Source: Diplocarpon mali
Lineage: Eukaryota; Ascomycota; Leotiomycetes; Helotiales; Drepanopezizaceae
Direction of reading: 5' to 3'
Length of the DNA stretch: 39,558 nucleotides
NCBI GenBank assembly: GCA_024741835.1
Contig: JAENRP010000204.1
Coordinates: forward strand, 37,523 to 77,080
Position numbers and translations under genes: made by a program. The notes below the pieces were generated by a model that worked only from the letters and a program-made list of their open reading frames with translations, was not told the DNA's origin and searched no databases. Within the stretch, counting starts at the first letter, position 1; each line of letters opens with the position of its first letter. Shown piece by piece: positions 11,523 through 22,478 of the stretch.

Positions 11523-14500
11523 TTAAGCCCCTACTATCTTCTGCAACCCTAGTATATCTTTAAACGCTTTAAATTTTATAACCGTCTTTAGTAGCTTTAT
11601 AAATCTATTTGCTACTATTCGATCGGTTAAGATATAGGTAATCGATAACTTATTCTTTATAATAAGGTCGCAGATAAAGTAGTAGGTAATATTAATATAT
11701 TTCGATCACTTATATAAGTATAGATTCTTTATAAGTGCAATCGCCTTTATATTATCTACTTAAAGATTAATATAGTTCCTATCTTATCTAATATACTTAG
11801 TGAAACCTATATCTTTTAAAACTTAAGCGATCTATAATCCTTACTTGCAATTTAATAATATTAATATATATTCGGCTTTAGTACTTGCAGTAGCTACTGA
11901 TTTCTACTTCCTACTTCCTTATAATATAGGTCTACTATATAGTATTATTACGCTTTTAGATATACTTTTCCGACCCTTTATATTTGCCTAGTTGGAATCG
12001 GTATATACCTTAAGCTTTGCGCTTATATATTTTATTAGTCTATATCTCACCTTTTATATAATTATTAATCAAAGGTATCTTTTAAATCGCTTGACTGCGT
12101 TCTTATATTAAATCGTCAGATCCTTTAAGTTCTGATTAAGTTACTTAATAATAAAGGCAATATCTGGTCTTATATATACTATAGTATATATAATCACTTT
12201 AATATTCTATTAGTACTTCTTTAGATCTCCTTTTTACTCATTTTCATTAGTAGGCTCTAACTTATTATACTTTCCTTTAATTGGAGTACGCTTTGGCTTA
12301 AAGTTAGGAGTATAAGCGGAGAGTCCTATTCGATCTAGGATCTTCTTAATATACTACTCTTAATCCAACTAGAGTTCTTAAGTAGAGCGGTTCCTTATAA
12401 CGCAAATGCTGAGGATCTTATAAATTCCCCTTAGATCCTTAGTATTAAAACGTTTCCGAATTATTATAAAGAACCAATCTAATTAAATAGTTGTTTTCGC
12501 AGCTGTAGCAATATTGTCGATATATAATAGTAACTTGATTTTACGCTTAATATAAGTAAATAGATAAGGGTTAGCTAGGCTTTAAACGAATCCCATTTCC
12601 ACTAGAGCAAAGCTATATAAGAGGTTCTAATTATAAGCTGATTATTTAAGCCTATAGATACTGCAAAATATATAAAGAGAGTGGCTAGCGCGTATAAGAA
12701 TACTATTAGGTTAAGAGAGAAAAATCTATTCCTTTATAATTGCTTTAGTAAATATATTTTTAATATTATACTATTTGCATTTAAGGTCTTTAGCAGCTAC
12801 TATTACTATAAATATGCAAAGGGTATCTATACGAACTATTAGCGCAAATATATTAAAGTAGTCTTCTTTATACTATTAGGAGAAGCCCTTAGCTATAAGC
12901 CTTACTTTATAATACTCTAGGGTTCCATTTGCATATATCTTAATTATAAAGACCTACTTTGTTAATACTAGGTTCATATCTTCTGGTATCGGTTCTTCTA
13001 TTTATATACCATTTGTAATAAAAGAGCTTATCTTCTCTTAGATTGCTTCGCTTTATACTACTTTATTCTTTAAATTGTTAATAGCTTTATTATATATTTT
13101 TAAAAGAGAGATTTTCATTATCCCTTTAGCGGCTAGGAACGCATTATCTTTATTAAAGCTCTATTAAAGTTCGAGCTTATAGATCCTATATGCTATTATA
13201 GCTTAGATACACTTAAACTCGCGTTCGTCTAAGGTATCTTTCGATTCTAGGTCTCTATTCCTCTTTAAAGACGTAGGTTCGGCTGTGGGTTCTATAAGCT
13301 TATTATCTAAGGAACCGCTTTCTAATAGTAGAGGCTTATTATTACTTATACCTATTTTAGGAATATCCTTTACTATAGGTGCTTTAACTAAAGGGATAAC
13401 GATATTAAAGTTGTTCTATACTTTAAATAGTTCGCAAATAATAGGAATAGTCTATTCGGCCTTTAGGCGACTAATAGGTCATCGATTAGCAGGTACGCTT
13501 AATATACCTAAGCTAAAAGAAAGGGGTTATTAGTTCGGCTTAATAGTATTACTATTAAGTAGTATACCTTGCGAATCTCTAAGTATATAGAGCTTTAAGG
13601 ATAGCTCCCCCCTATTTCGAGATTTATTAAACTTAATTACTAAGGATATAATTATTTGCCTTAGGTCTAGCGTATATACTATCTATTGCTTTATTATCTA
13701 TTTAATATACCTAATAAATATATACTCTCTACCTCGGTCTATTAGCTTCTTACTCTTTATACCCGCGGGCTAGGACTTTAGGCTAATATAAGAGTAGCAA
13801 ATACTTCTAAAGACGCAGATATAGTCTAAGCTTAGTTTCTATCTAAAATATAGCTTATATAGCGATATTCGGGTGCTATTAACTATTAGTCTACTACCTA
13901 TTCTATTTTGTAAGTATATATCTACTTTAACCGCAAGGTCTTAGAATTCTAATAATAGGTTAGCATCTTATAATAGAGCGCGATAGTCAGTCTTTACTTA
14001 CTAAATGCTTCGCTTAGCGATACCATTTTAATAGGAACCTTTATATATTACAATTAGCTTATAATAAACTCCTTATTTTACCTATTTATTAAGCTTTGCC
14101 CTAATCTTTAATATATTATTAGACCTAATAGCTATTAGCTTTAACTAAGTCTAGTATTCTTCTATTACTTTCTAAGTTTCCAACTTTTCTATAAGCTTAG
14201 ATTTAGTCCTAGCGCAAATGGTCTATATCTATTAAGTAGAGTTATCTACTATTTAAAAAAACCAATTATTTCCTTTAATTAAGGTTATAAATAGTTTAGT
14301 AGTATTAATAGATATTAGCGCTAGTATCAAATCTTTCTATAAACTAAGCTTAATTCGCATCCGATTTCGAAGTTTTATTAGCTTGCAAATTCGGCATACT
14401 AAGCGATCCTTTAGTACTTAGATCTTCTATTTTAAAGTTAAGACCTTATATAGGCCTTTCAATTTCTTTAGCCTTAGATGCGCAAATCTTTTATATATTA

Positions 14501-14619
14501 GCTAATACTTTAATAGGCTTTCGGCTTCTAATAGCTTTAATAGCCTATCGTCAGTCGATGCTTTATTATTAGCGGCTAGAAAGGACTAGTAATAGCAGTT
14601 TGAGGTTTTGCCGTTTTCC

Positions 14620-14994
14620 GATTGCAAGCCCGGCTTAAGAGTCGATTCTAACGAATTTGCGAATTTCACTCGCAGTCTTAAATTAAGAGTTATTTCTATA
14701 AATTTCACTTGCGATCCTAGCTTAAGAGTCGTTATTAGCGAATCTATAGAATCTACTCGCAGTCCTAGCCTAGGAGTCATTTCTATTAAATTCACTTATA
14801 ATCCTAGCTTAAGAGTCATCTTTAAGGATACCTTATAATCTACTTATAGTCCTAGCTTAAGAGTTATTTTCGCGAATTTCACTTACAATCCTAGCTTAAG
14901 AGTCCATTTATTCTCCTTATCCTTGCTTAATTGTATTAAAGTAAAAAGTGCACTTTCCTTAAAGGAATCCACTTATAGGTCTGGCCTAAAAGTC
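14620..14994 (-). repeat. Eight-copy palindrome array inside Copia-2 pol
   Basis: Copies start at 14620, 14668, 14707, 14755, 14794, 14842, 14881 and 14971. The first seven are spaced 48, 39, 48, 39, 48, 39 nt: alternating long (24-nt) and short (15-nt) spacers, a composite 87-nt (29-codon) unit repeated three times; the last gap (90 nt) looks like a unit with a lost middle copy. Short spacers resemble each other (ATTTCTATAAATTTC type). All copies are in one phase on the minus strand, that of the pol frame, giving T-x-x-L-G-L-x-V peptides. The opposite strand is also open over 14,608-14,838 because the unit is palindromic. Confidence 0.9.
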
Positions 14995-15195
14995 AATTTC
15001 TATAATATTACCTTTAAGATAATATAAAGTCTATCTTTAATTTTAACCTTAAAGATCACTTTATAATTATTATTTATAAATTATATAAATTAATTATTAA
15101 AAACTCTTATATAATTCAACTCTATACAGATCTTGTAATTAGATAAAAGATTAATACTTAAGTTAAGTATAAGGAGAACATTTTGCAAAAAGAAA

Positions 15196-15200
15196 GAAAC
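15196..15200. repeat. Target-site duplication GAAAC, left side of Copia-1
   Basis: Identical to 20,755-20,759. Confidence 0.95.
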
Positions 15201-15432
15201 TGTTGCAGGTATGCCCGTCATATATTTGTCATATGATCAACACATAATATGTCATATGACTTGCCACATGACTTAGCGGCTTCGCTAAGAAGCCCGCTTA
15301 CCTTAAGTAGCTTGTAGTTAGAGAGCTCTTATGAATAAAGATACTTAATATCGTCGTTTGCACCTTATACTTCTTTATGCCCTCTCTTCTAGTTTACTAT
15401 TAAGTTCACTATCTGAGAACCTCCTTACTATA
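15201..15432 (+). repeat. 5' LTR of Copia-1
   Basis: 232 bp, TGTTGCAGGTATGCC to CTATA (mutated CTACA). The promoter should lie here, but no TATA box can be told from the AT-rich background. Confidence 0.95.
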
Positions 15433-15445
15433 GGTTATAAGCCCC
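15433..15445 (+). other. Primer-binding site, half initiator tRNA-Met type
   Basis: GGTTATAAGCCCC directly follows the LTR. It complements the anticodon arm of initiator tRNA-Met (GGGCTCATAACC) with one G-to-A change. This is the priming mode known for Drosophila copia, which uses the 5' half of the cut tRNA. Confidence 0.75.
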
Positions 15446-16889
15446 GCATACCTATGAATAGCATTTGATATAAAATTCCATCGATTAGAGTCTCCCTTAC
15501 AAACGAAAAGGCTGATCGATATTTTTAAGTTTTTATTACTTAACTAACGACGTACGATAGTATCATCTTAATAATAAAACAGTAGCTATTCCCCTTCTGG
15601 AGCGCTACGCAATAATCTAAGCTTACGCAAGATTCGTTACCGTAGCTGAATTATTAGGACTAATAGCTGAGATTACCAGCTTAATTGCTGAAAGTACTCT
15701 ACTGCCTGAATTACCTATTTTTAAAGGGACTGATATATAGTACCTTAAACTCGAATTTAATAGTTTATCTCCTCCTCCTTCTCCTTTTCCTCCTTTCGAT
15801 AACTTTATATATATATATATAAATAAGATGATATTATTGTCTTTGGCTGCCCTTAGCCTCCTTGAGTCTTAAAAGCTTAAAGGCGTAGAGGACTATAGCT
15901 AATAGAGGAATAAGGTTTTGAACCTTGCAAAGTCAAACGCCTTGACTATGCATCTTTATATAAAAGCTAGAATATATGCTCTACTTAAGGTTGACTTATA
16001 GGACTGTTCTATCACTCTTAAGGAAAGGGATAATTGGATTAAATAGGAAGCTAAGGAATCTCAGATAAAGCTTGCTATTACACTTAATTGTAAACCAGGC
16101 CTACTAGCTTATATAAAAGGCGATAAATCTGCCTTAGATATATGGGAAGCTCTTTAAAAATAGTATAAAGGATCTAGAATAGTACTTGAATATAATGCTA
16201 TCCAGACCTATGTTACTATTAAATATGACGACTTCAATTTACTTGAAGCTTACGTCGTCGCTTTTAGGCTTTCGATTACTAAATTGGAAGCTCTCGAATC
16301 TGCCCCTCCCTCTTATTAGCACCCTATTATATTTATTACTAGCTATTCCAATAGATGGCCTATTTGGGCAGATCGATAACGCTTTAACCTTTGCTTAGCT
16401 ATAGCAGCTAGACGAAAATCAGAGATCACGTTTAAAGCTCTTATTAAAGATATTACTAACGAAGCTCAAGCCTTATAGAGTTTAAAGATGAACGGAACCG
16501 TCTTATATAGTAATAAATCGGCTGGTAAGCCGCATTCCTCTGATTATAAGAAGTCAGAAAATAAGGGAGGTTTTAAAGACTTAAAGAAGAGCACCTCTAG
16601 GAATACTACTACCTCTTCCCTTAACTCCCTCTGTCCTTATTGTAAGTAACTAGAGCTATACTATAAGGTAGAAGATTGCTTTACAATTAACAAATCGAAA
16701 AGAGAGGCTTAAGAGAAGGATTTAAGAAAGAAGTATATATTCCGTTACCTTAAAGGTAAGGACGATAAGTCCTTGCTGTTATTACCAAAAGGTAAGAAGC
16801 CTTTTAGGAAGATTCAAAAGGAAGATAAAGAGTCAGATAATAACCTCTTTAGGCATATTATGCTATTACTAACCCTAGGGCCAATTCTC

Positions 16890-16913
16890 ACTTGCGAGCT
16901 GGGCCTAGGAGTT
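16890..16913 (+). repeat. Dispersed palindrome copy, Copia-1 gag-protease linker
   Basis: Read in the gag-pol frame as T-C-E-L-G-L-G-V-N-S. The GC-type arm is on the left. Confidence 0.9.
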
Positions 16914-16943
16914 AATTCCGACTCCTCCTTAGGGCCAATTTCC

Positions 16944-16967
16944 ACTCGCAGGCTAGGCCTAAGAGTC
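16944..16967 (+). repeat. Dispersed palindrome copy, Copia-1 gag-protease linker
   Basis: Read as T-R-R-L-G-L-R-V-S-S, 54 nt (18 codons) after the previous copy. Both copies share a GGGCCAATT flank, so the pair may be a local duplication. Confidence 0.9.
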
Positions 16968-18377
16968 AGTTCTTCTACCTACTTCTTATTAAAATTGAGG
17001 AATCGTTAGCTGTACGATATAGGTGCTAGTGAGCATATCTTTAATGATCTCTTTAAGTTCACTTCCTATACTGCTTAAGATAATCTACCCTCCTTAAGTA
17101 TAGTTAATAGATCTATTTAACCTCTTAGCGTTAGCACTTGTAAAGTTAATGCACTTAAATCTAATGGAAAGGTATATATTCTTAAGTTAATTAATACTCT
17201 CTATATACCTTAATTACCTATCTGCCTATACTTAGGTGGTAAACTTAATAAAATTAAAGGCTTCTATTGAAATGGCAAGCTATTCCTATCTAATGAGAAG
17301 GAAATTTGCACTATCGATAATAATATATATATTAATAAGGAATAGCCTTCTACTAACTCCTTTGGTTATATAAGTGGATATGCTCTCCTAGCTGCAATTG
17401 AGAATGGACCTTTTGATATTGAGCTCTAGTACTGTCGATTAGGCTACGCTGGCCTATAAACGGTTAGAAAGACCTAATCTGCTATTATTAATATGTAAAT
17501 TAAGGAAATAAAATCAAGGAAGATGCGAATTTGCGCCCCTTGCGAAAAAGGCAGACCTCTCTAATATGTTAATAAACGTTCAGCTTGCCCTCGACCTACG
17601 AAGGCACTTGACAAGCTATACGTCGATGTGGTTTATCTAAAGCCAATTGGCCTTAATAGCCATAAATACGCTTCTATCTTTACTTGCGCAGCTATAATAG
17701 CTAGGTAGGGATGGACTTATATAAATAAATCTGATGCCTTTAAGGTAAATAAGAAGATGATCAGCCTTTTACAAACTTAGTATAATCGTATAATCAAGTA
17801 GTAGAGAACTGATAGAGGTAAGGAGTACTCTCTTATATAGATGCGAATACTTATAGAAAACCTTAGTATGATTTTGGAGGAATCTACTTTATATATGCTA
17901 GAATAAGATAGTAGATTGGAACGATTAATTCGCATATTAATAGAAAAGTTGCGAATAGCTATAATTGATTAAAATATCCCCTCCTTTCTCTGGCCTTACC
18001 TCCTCCTTTTAATGATATATATTACTAATCTTATTGCCTCTGATATTCTTAGTGGTAAGACTCTATATAAGATCTTTTAGGATAATATTAAGCCTAATAA
18101 GCCTTATACTCCCTTAGTTAAGCATCTTTAAGTCTTAGGCTATCGCGTCTATATGCTAATCGAGAAAGAAAGGCGAACTTAAAGTAATAAACTCGCTTTA
18201 AGAGCAGAGGTAGGTACTCTTATCGGATTTGATAGTAGAAGTATCTATCAAATCTATATGCTATTATGAATAGGTGATAAGATTATTCGATCATCTTACG
18301 TTCGATTCGATAAAGATGGCCTAATTATAGAGCTATACCTTAAGGAAAATTCCTCTTCTCAATTGAGGGGTAATTTG

Positions 18378-18401
18378 ACTCCTAGTCTAGGACCGCGAGT
18401 C
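18378..18401 (+). repeat. Dispersed palindrome copy, Copia-1 integrase-RT linker, opposite orientation
   Basis: The GC-type arm is on the right, so this copy is inverted relative to 16,890, yet the same phase gives T-P-S-L-G-P-R-V-N-S. Outer arms AATT...AATT extend the palindrome to about 32 nt. Confidence 0.9.
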
Positions 18402-18422
18402 AATTCTCACTCTTACGATTTC

Positions 18423-18446
18423 ACTCTTAGGCCAGGACCAGGAGTC
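18423..18446 (+). repeat. Dispersed palindrome copy, Copia-1 integrase-RT linker
   Basis: Read as T-L-R-P-G-P-G-V-N-S, 45 nt (15 codons) after the previous copy. Confidence 0.9.
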
Positions 18447-20238
18447 AATTCTGATTTAGGAAAAGTTGAGCTTTTAACTTTAAAAAAGAGAGGAAGACCT
18501 CCTGGTTCAAAGAATAAGGCTTACCCTCAGCCTTTTGAGAAGAGAGCTACTCGCTTAACTTATGCTCTTGGATTTAAAGCTAATAACTATAATAATAAGG
18601 AAGCCTATTTAGGCGCCTTCTATATGGCCTTACTTGACTCTCTATACTTAAATGACCTGAAAACAGTCGAATAAGCCCTCTCTTGCGCTAATGCTGATAA
18701 ATGGCAATCTGCGATCAACTCTAAGTATAATTCCCTCGCTTATAAGAATATATAGGTGGTGGTGAAACGCTTAGAACTCTTTAAAGACGATAGAGTACTT
18801 AGATTGAGACTTGTCTTTAAAACCAAAAGAGATTAAAATAGGGAAATCTCCTAATAGAAGGTCAGATTCGTTATATAAGGCTATATGCAACGATAAGGTC
18901 GAGATTATAACTAGACTTTTGCTAGAGTATGCAAATCTGCGGTTTGGAAGATCGCACTTGCGCTTATAGCGCTATACGACTTTGAGCTAGATTAGTTCGA
19001 TATTAAGATAGCTTTCCTTAATTCAAAAGCTGACTCTAATATCTATATCAAGTTACCTCTTAGATATACTTAAGATAAGGTCGTTCTTTTACCTTAAGAC
19101 CACTATCTTAAGCTTCTTAAGGCCTTATATAGCTTAAAGCAATCTCTACGACTATAGTAAGAAAAGCTACGGTCTGAGCTATAAAAGCTCGATTTTCAAC
19201 CTTTTAATACTAATAATTGCGTATATATCAACCGCGCCTCTCGGATTCTTATCGTTACCTATGTCGACGACTTCCTTATGGTAGCTAAGAAGGGTGATAT
19301 ATATAATAAGTTTAAGAGAGATCTTTGCAACCTTTTCGAAATTATAGGTAGCGAACTAGCTAACTACTTCTTAGGAGTATATATAGTTAGAGATTAATAA
19401 AATAGAACGATCTTACTTTATTAAAACGCCTATATTGATAAGGTTCTTAAACGTTTTTATATAACTAATTATAAGAGCGTACTAACGCCTTTTGCTAGTA
19501 GCTATAAAGTTCATATGGTCAAATTTGAAGGCTAAGCCACTTTATAGGAAGTGAAGCTATACTAAGAGATCTGTGGTTCTTTATAGTACCTTGCGCACTA
19601 TACGCATTAGGATATACTATACTATTGCTCTATTCTTAGTAAATTCCTTACTAACCCTTTGCTATAATATATAGTAGCTTTAAAATGAGTTTTATAGTAC
19701 TTGCAAGGAACGCGATTCTATTATACTACCTTTGGAAGTAAAACAATTGACCTAGAGCTTTAGAAATTGTATAGCTACTGCGATTCTGATTAAGTAGGTA
19801 ATAGAGGAAGTAGAGCCTCCTATTCTAGGGCCGTCTTCTTCCTTAATAATAGCGTAATTACCGCTTCCTTTAAGCGATAAACTATTATCGCTCTCTTATC
19901 TATAGAGGTAGAGTACGTCGCTATATGCAAATTTGCATAAGAGGCCTCTTAGATATGCTAAGTACTTAAGGAAATGGGCTACGCTAGCGATGACGCTATT
20001 AAAGTCAAGATGATTTGCGATAACTAGAGAGCCCTTTATCTTATTGAAAACCCCGAATATCATTAGAGAACGAAGTATATCGATATCAAGTTCTATTATA
20101 TTCGGCAAGAACTTCGGAAAGGCCATTTGGACCTCTAGTATACGAATACTAAAGACAATGCCGCCGACGGCCTTACTAAGAGCTTAAATAGCTTTAACTA
20201 CGCCGCCTTTATTAAATTGTTAAATATGAAGGTTTTAT

Positions 20239-20322
20239 ACCTCGATTAAAGGGTGATTTTTTTTTTGCACCTCTATTATAAGGTGATTTTTTTTACACTT
20301 CTATTAAGAGGCGATTTTTTTT
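20239..20322 (+). repeat. Three tandem hairpin-plus-T-tract units in the Copia-1 3' region
   Basis: Units start at 20239, 20269 and 20297 (30, 28 and 26 nt). Each has the form ACCTCTATTAAGGGGTGA followed by 10, 8 and 8 T. In the second unit CACCT and AAGGTG can pair, giving a small hairpin before a T run. The array runs directly into the palindrome at 20323. It starts in the last codons of pol and is otherwise non-coding. A role in transcript 3' ends is only a guess. Confidence 0.75.
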
Positions 20323-20346
20323 ACTCCTAGGCTGGGCCTGCGAGTT
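20323..20346 (+). repeat. Dispersed palindrome copy, Copia-1 3' untranslated part
   Basis: Well preserved copy, CT-type arm on the left. It is non-coding if the stop at 20,247 is native. The rest, 20347-20513, is AT-rich with nothing recognisable. Confidence 0.85.
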
Positions 20347-20513
20347 GATTTTGACTTACTAAGGGGTGGATTTCCTACTTTAAAGTAAAGCGCGCTAGCG
20401 AACTCTACTCTATTTCTAATATCTATAGGTTGATTTTTCATACGAAACTGTAAAATACAATAAAAGTTATAACGTTATATATGTTACTAGCGAGTACCTT
20501 TAAAGGTCTCCCT

Positions 20514-20522
20514 AGAGGGGTG
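20514..20522 (+). other. Polypurine tract of Copia-1
   Basis: AGAGGGGTG directly before the 3' LTR, the expected plus-strand primer. Confidence 0.8.
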
Positions 20523-20754
20523 TGTTGCAGGTATGCCTGTTATATATTTATCATATGATTAATATATAATATATTATATGACTTGCCATATGACTTAGCG
20601 GCTTCGCTAAGAAGCCCGCTTACCTTAAGTAGCTCGTAGTTAAAGAGCTCTTATGAATAAAGACACTCAATATCGTCGTTTGCACCTTATACTTCTTTGT
20701 GCCCTCTCTTCTAGTTTACTATCAAGTTCACTATCTGAGAACCTCCTTGCTACA
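20523..20754 (+). repeat. 3' LTR of Copia-1
   Basis: 232 bp, keeping the native end CTACA. RIP changes are spread over both LTRs: this copy is more mutated in its first third, while the 5' LTR is more mutated in the rest. Confidence 0.95.
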
Positions 20755-20759
20755 GAAAC
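20755..20759. repeat. Target-site duplication GAAAC, right side of Copia-1
   Basis: Identical to 15,196-15,200. Confidence 0.95.
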
Positions 20760-22105
20760 GCTAGTAATATTCATCTCTACTATACTTATTAAGTTTATAT
20801 ACAACCTTCTACTACTAACCTTAATAGAGTGCCTTTTTATTTTAATAAGCGGGCCTTTAAATAGGTAGGATTTATTAATTATATATACTATACAATTAGT
20901 ATTACTATACTAGTCGGATTTAAGGATCTTATAAAGATCGGCTTTTAAGATATAGGCATCTTTATTATAATTATTATTTAAATTATTAAAAGTGGATTTA
21001 GGTTTAGATAACCTACTATTATTATTAGAGGTATCTGCTAAAGTTTTAATTAAATAGCCTTTTCCTTTGCCTTTCCTTAATAGGTGCGGCCTTTAGTAAG
21101 ATAAAGGCAATTTGCTTTTTAACTTCTGCTTCAATTGCTTTTTAATATTAAAGCTAGCGACTATATTGATTAATTGCCTTTTAACTTTACAATTAGTAAT
21201 ATTATAAGCACTATTATAAAAGTAGCATCCCTAATAAGCTTAAGGGCTTATCCTACGCTCCTTCCTCTTCTTAGGCTTATCGTTACCCTATAATGCAGCA
21301 TTTGCCGATTTAAAGCATCCTTTAAAGTCTTACTTAATAGTTTAAAGGAGGTCGATCTTCTTATAAATCTTAAGGTTAGGTTAAATAAGAAGAGATTGTT
21401 TTGCAATAGCGAACTTAAGAGAGAGGCTATTAAGTAGGAAATTAAAAAGCTAAGTTTCCTTAAAAGTTATAACTATCTTAAGATCTACGGCTCTTACTCT
21501 CCTCCTTGCTTTATATAGTATAGACTAAGTAAAGTCTATATTTATATCTATATCCTTACTATCTTTATCTTTTTTATACTAAAATAAAGTGATCTACTAT
21601 AGTAAATGCTAAGTATTAAAGGCAGTTGTTTAAGAGTATTTTACCTTTAAGGTATCCTATCTTATCTTTATATTATTATAAACTTGAATAAAATCTCGAT
21701 CTTTGTCGCTTAAACCTCTATTAATCTTAAGCTTACATTTGGCTAAGGCTAGCCTATACTCCTTCTCCTTTTCTATATTCAAAATCTGCCTTTAGGATTC
21801 TCAATTATTATCTATTAAAGCTCTTAAGCTAAGCTTATTTAATATATTTAGCAAATCCTTAGCAGTTATATTAGCTATTAAAGTAGAAGTAGACGAATCG
21901 GTAGAAGGAGTATAGAAGGCTATTCTTATATATTTAATAAGTGTCTTTTAAATCGCCATTTCGATACCTTTGCTCTTAAAGTAAAGTTCTAAATCGTCGA
22001 ACTATCGTTACCAGTTCTTTTAAAAGAGTTAGAGGTCTTTAAGTCTAGTATTTCGATTAGAATCGGAAGCTATTGCCGTTTCGAATCGAATTGCATTAAA
22101 ATCAA
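20755..22105 (-). pseudogene. Copia-2 gag and protease
   Basis: Minus strand. Gag opens near 22,100 (FNAIRFETAIASDSNRNTRL, then FDDLELYFKSKGIEMAI), like gag of the UBN2 type common in Copia elements. A zinc-knuckle remnant reads CYFYNSAYNITNC (about 21,220-21,185): a CX2CX3HX4C pattern with the second Cys and the His both now Tyr, each a single RIP-type change. The protease follows at about 20,920: YSNTNCIVYIINKSYLFKG, where the catalytic DTG reads NTN, again G-to-A changes. Reading then passes through the GAAAC duplication into the part at 15,195 and below. The gag start codon is not determined. Confidence 0.8.
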
Positions 22106-22466
22106 ATAAATTAAATAGTTAAAAGCACTCCTCCTATCGAAAAGTTGAAATGATTAAATAGCGGTATTATAAAAGTATTAAATAGGGAGGAAGTCCTCTT
22201 ATTAAAAAGGATTTTTAAGCTATAACGCAGGGAATTATACCTCTTACGAAATATAGTAAAGTAAGGAATCATACCTCTTATAGTACTAAAGGGGTTATAA
22301 AGCAAGGAATCATACCTCTTATAATATAAGTTGGCTAAATAGGGAATTACACCTCCTACTCGCCGATTGCTTGCCTCTTACTACAAGTCTCGTTCAACTT
22401 CTTACTAATAGTTATAGCGCAAGTGCTTTCCAAGGGAAGTTAATAATCTATTATTAGTCTATCTAA
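22106..22466 (-). repeat. Copia-2 leader with a four-fold short repeat
   Basis: Between primer-binding site and gag. The plus-strand motif GGAATCATACCTCTTA (or GGAATTATACCTCTTA) starts at 22231, 22265 and 22306, with a fourth weaker copy at 22343 and a possible fifth near 22188; spacings are 34, 41 and 37 nt. It may be a regulatory or packaging repeat of the element; only the repetition is seen. Confidence 0.65.
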
Positions 22467-22478
22467 GGCTTATAACCT
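22467..22478 (-). other. Primer-binding site of Copia-2, half initiator tRNA-Met type
   Basis: The minus strand reads GGTTATAAGCCT directly after the 5' LTR, the same start as in Copia-1, complementary to the anticodon arm of initiator tRNA-Met apart from a G-to-A change. Confidence 0.75.

Larger units (their letters stand above)
11523..15200 (-). pseudogene. Copia-2 pol: end of protease, integrase, RT, RNase H
   Basis: Continues, from the other side of Copia-1, the gag-protease at 20,755-22,105. Minus-strand order: NVLLILNLSINLLS (protease-integrase connection, just inside 15,200); the eight-copy palindrome array; pre-integrase RFAHLRLKKLKGLYKV (about 14,480); integrase with IVDNSTQ and YQNGIAKRSIQ; its C-terminal part DRGREYIFIRYI (about 13,730); RT starting WVFIIKIYANGTLEYYKVRL (about 12,950), catalytic box LLLYIDNIATA (about 12,520, Asp to Asn); RNase H with STKAEYILILL and a C-terminal KSKLSITYILTDRIVANRF-like end. 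The stop is at 11,523-11,525. The phase is kept through the array into the integrase. Confidence 0.85.
15543..20249 (+). pseudogene. Copia-1 gag-pol polyprotein, RIP-inactivated
   Basis: One phase over about 1,570 codons with no frameshift; breaks are TAG/TAA at former Gln/Trp codons. The start is approximate. Gag: LKGVEDYSQWRNKVLNLAKS (about 15,870; stops read as Gln/Trp); zinc-knuckle remnant CPYCK...KVEDC (16,632). Two palindromes. Protease YDIGASEHIFND (17,013; DTG has become DIG). Pre-integrase YCRLGYAGL with His changed to Tyr, then ICAPCEKGR; integrase LYVDVVYLKP and RTDRGKEY. Two more palindromes, then KKRGRPPGSKNKAYP. Reverse transcriptase FDIKIAFLNSKADSNIYIKL and YVDDFLMVAKKGD (19,260), catalytic Asp pair intact. 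RNase H SIEVEYVAICKFA and TKYIDIKFYYIRQELRKG. A TAA at 20,247-20,249 may be the native stop. Confidence 0.9.
15201..20754 (+). mobile_element. Copia-1: complete Copia-type LTR retrotransposon, RIP-mutated
   Basis: 5,554 bp, with two 232-bp LTRs (TGTTGCAGG...CTACA), a 5-bp duplication GAAAC, a primer-binding site, a purine tract and one gag-pol reading phase. It is inserted in the protease-integrase connection of Copia-2 in the opposite direction; removing it restores the Copia-2 reading. LTRs differ at 17 of 232 positions: all transitions, 14 of them in CpA/TpG context, no indels. It is the youngest member of the triple nest. Confidence 0.95.

Noticed and set aside
14608..14838. A plus-strand 76-codon gene
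   Set aside because: It is the mirror reading of the palindromic array; the true coding direction is the minus-strand Copia-2 pol.
14620..14994. A CRISPR-like array (short palindromic repeats with spacers)
   Set aside because: Spacers are themselves repeated, the array is in phase within a retrotransposon polyprotein, and the genome is fungal.
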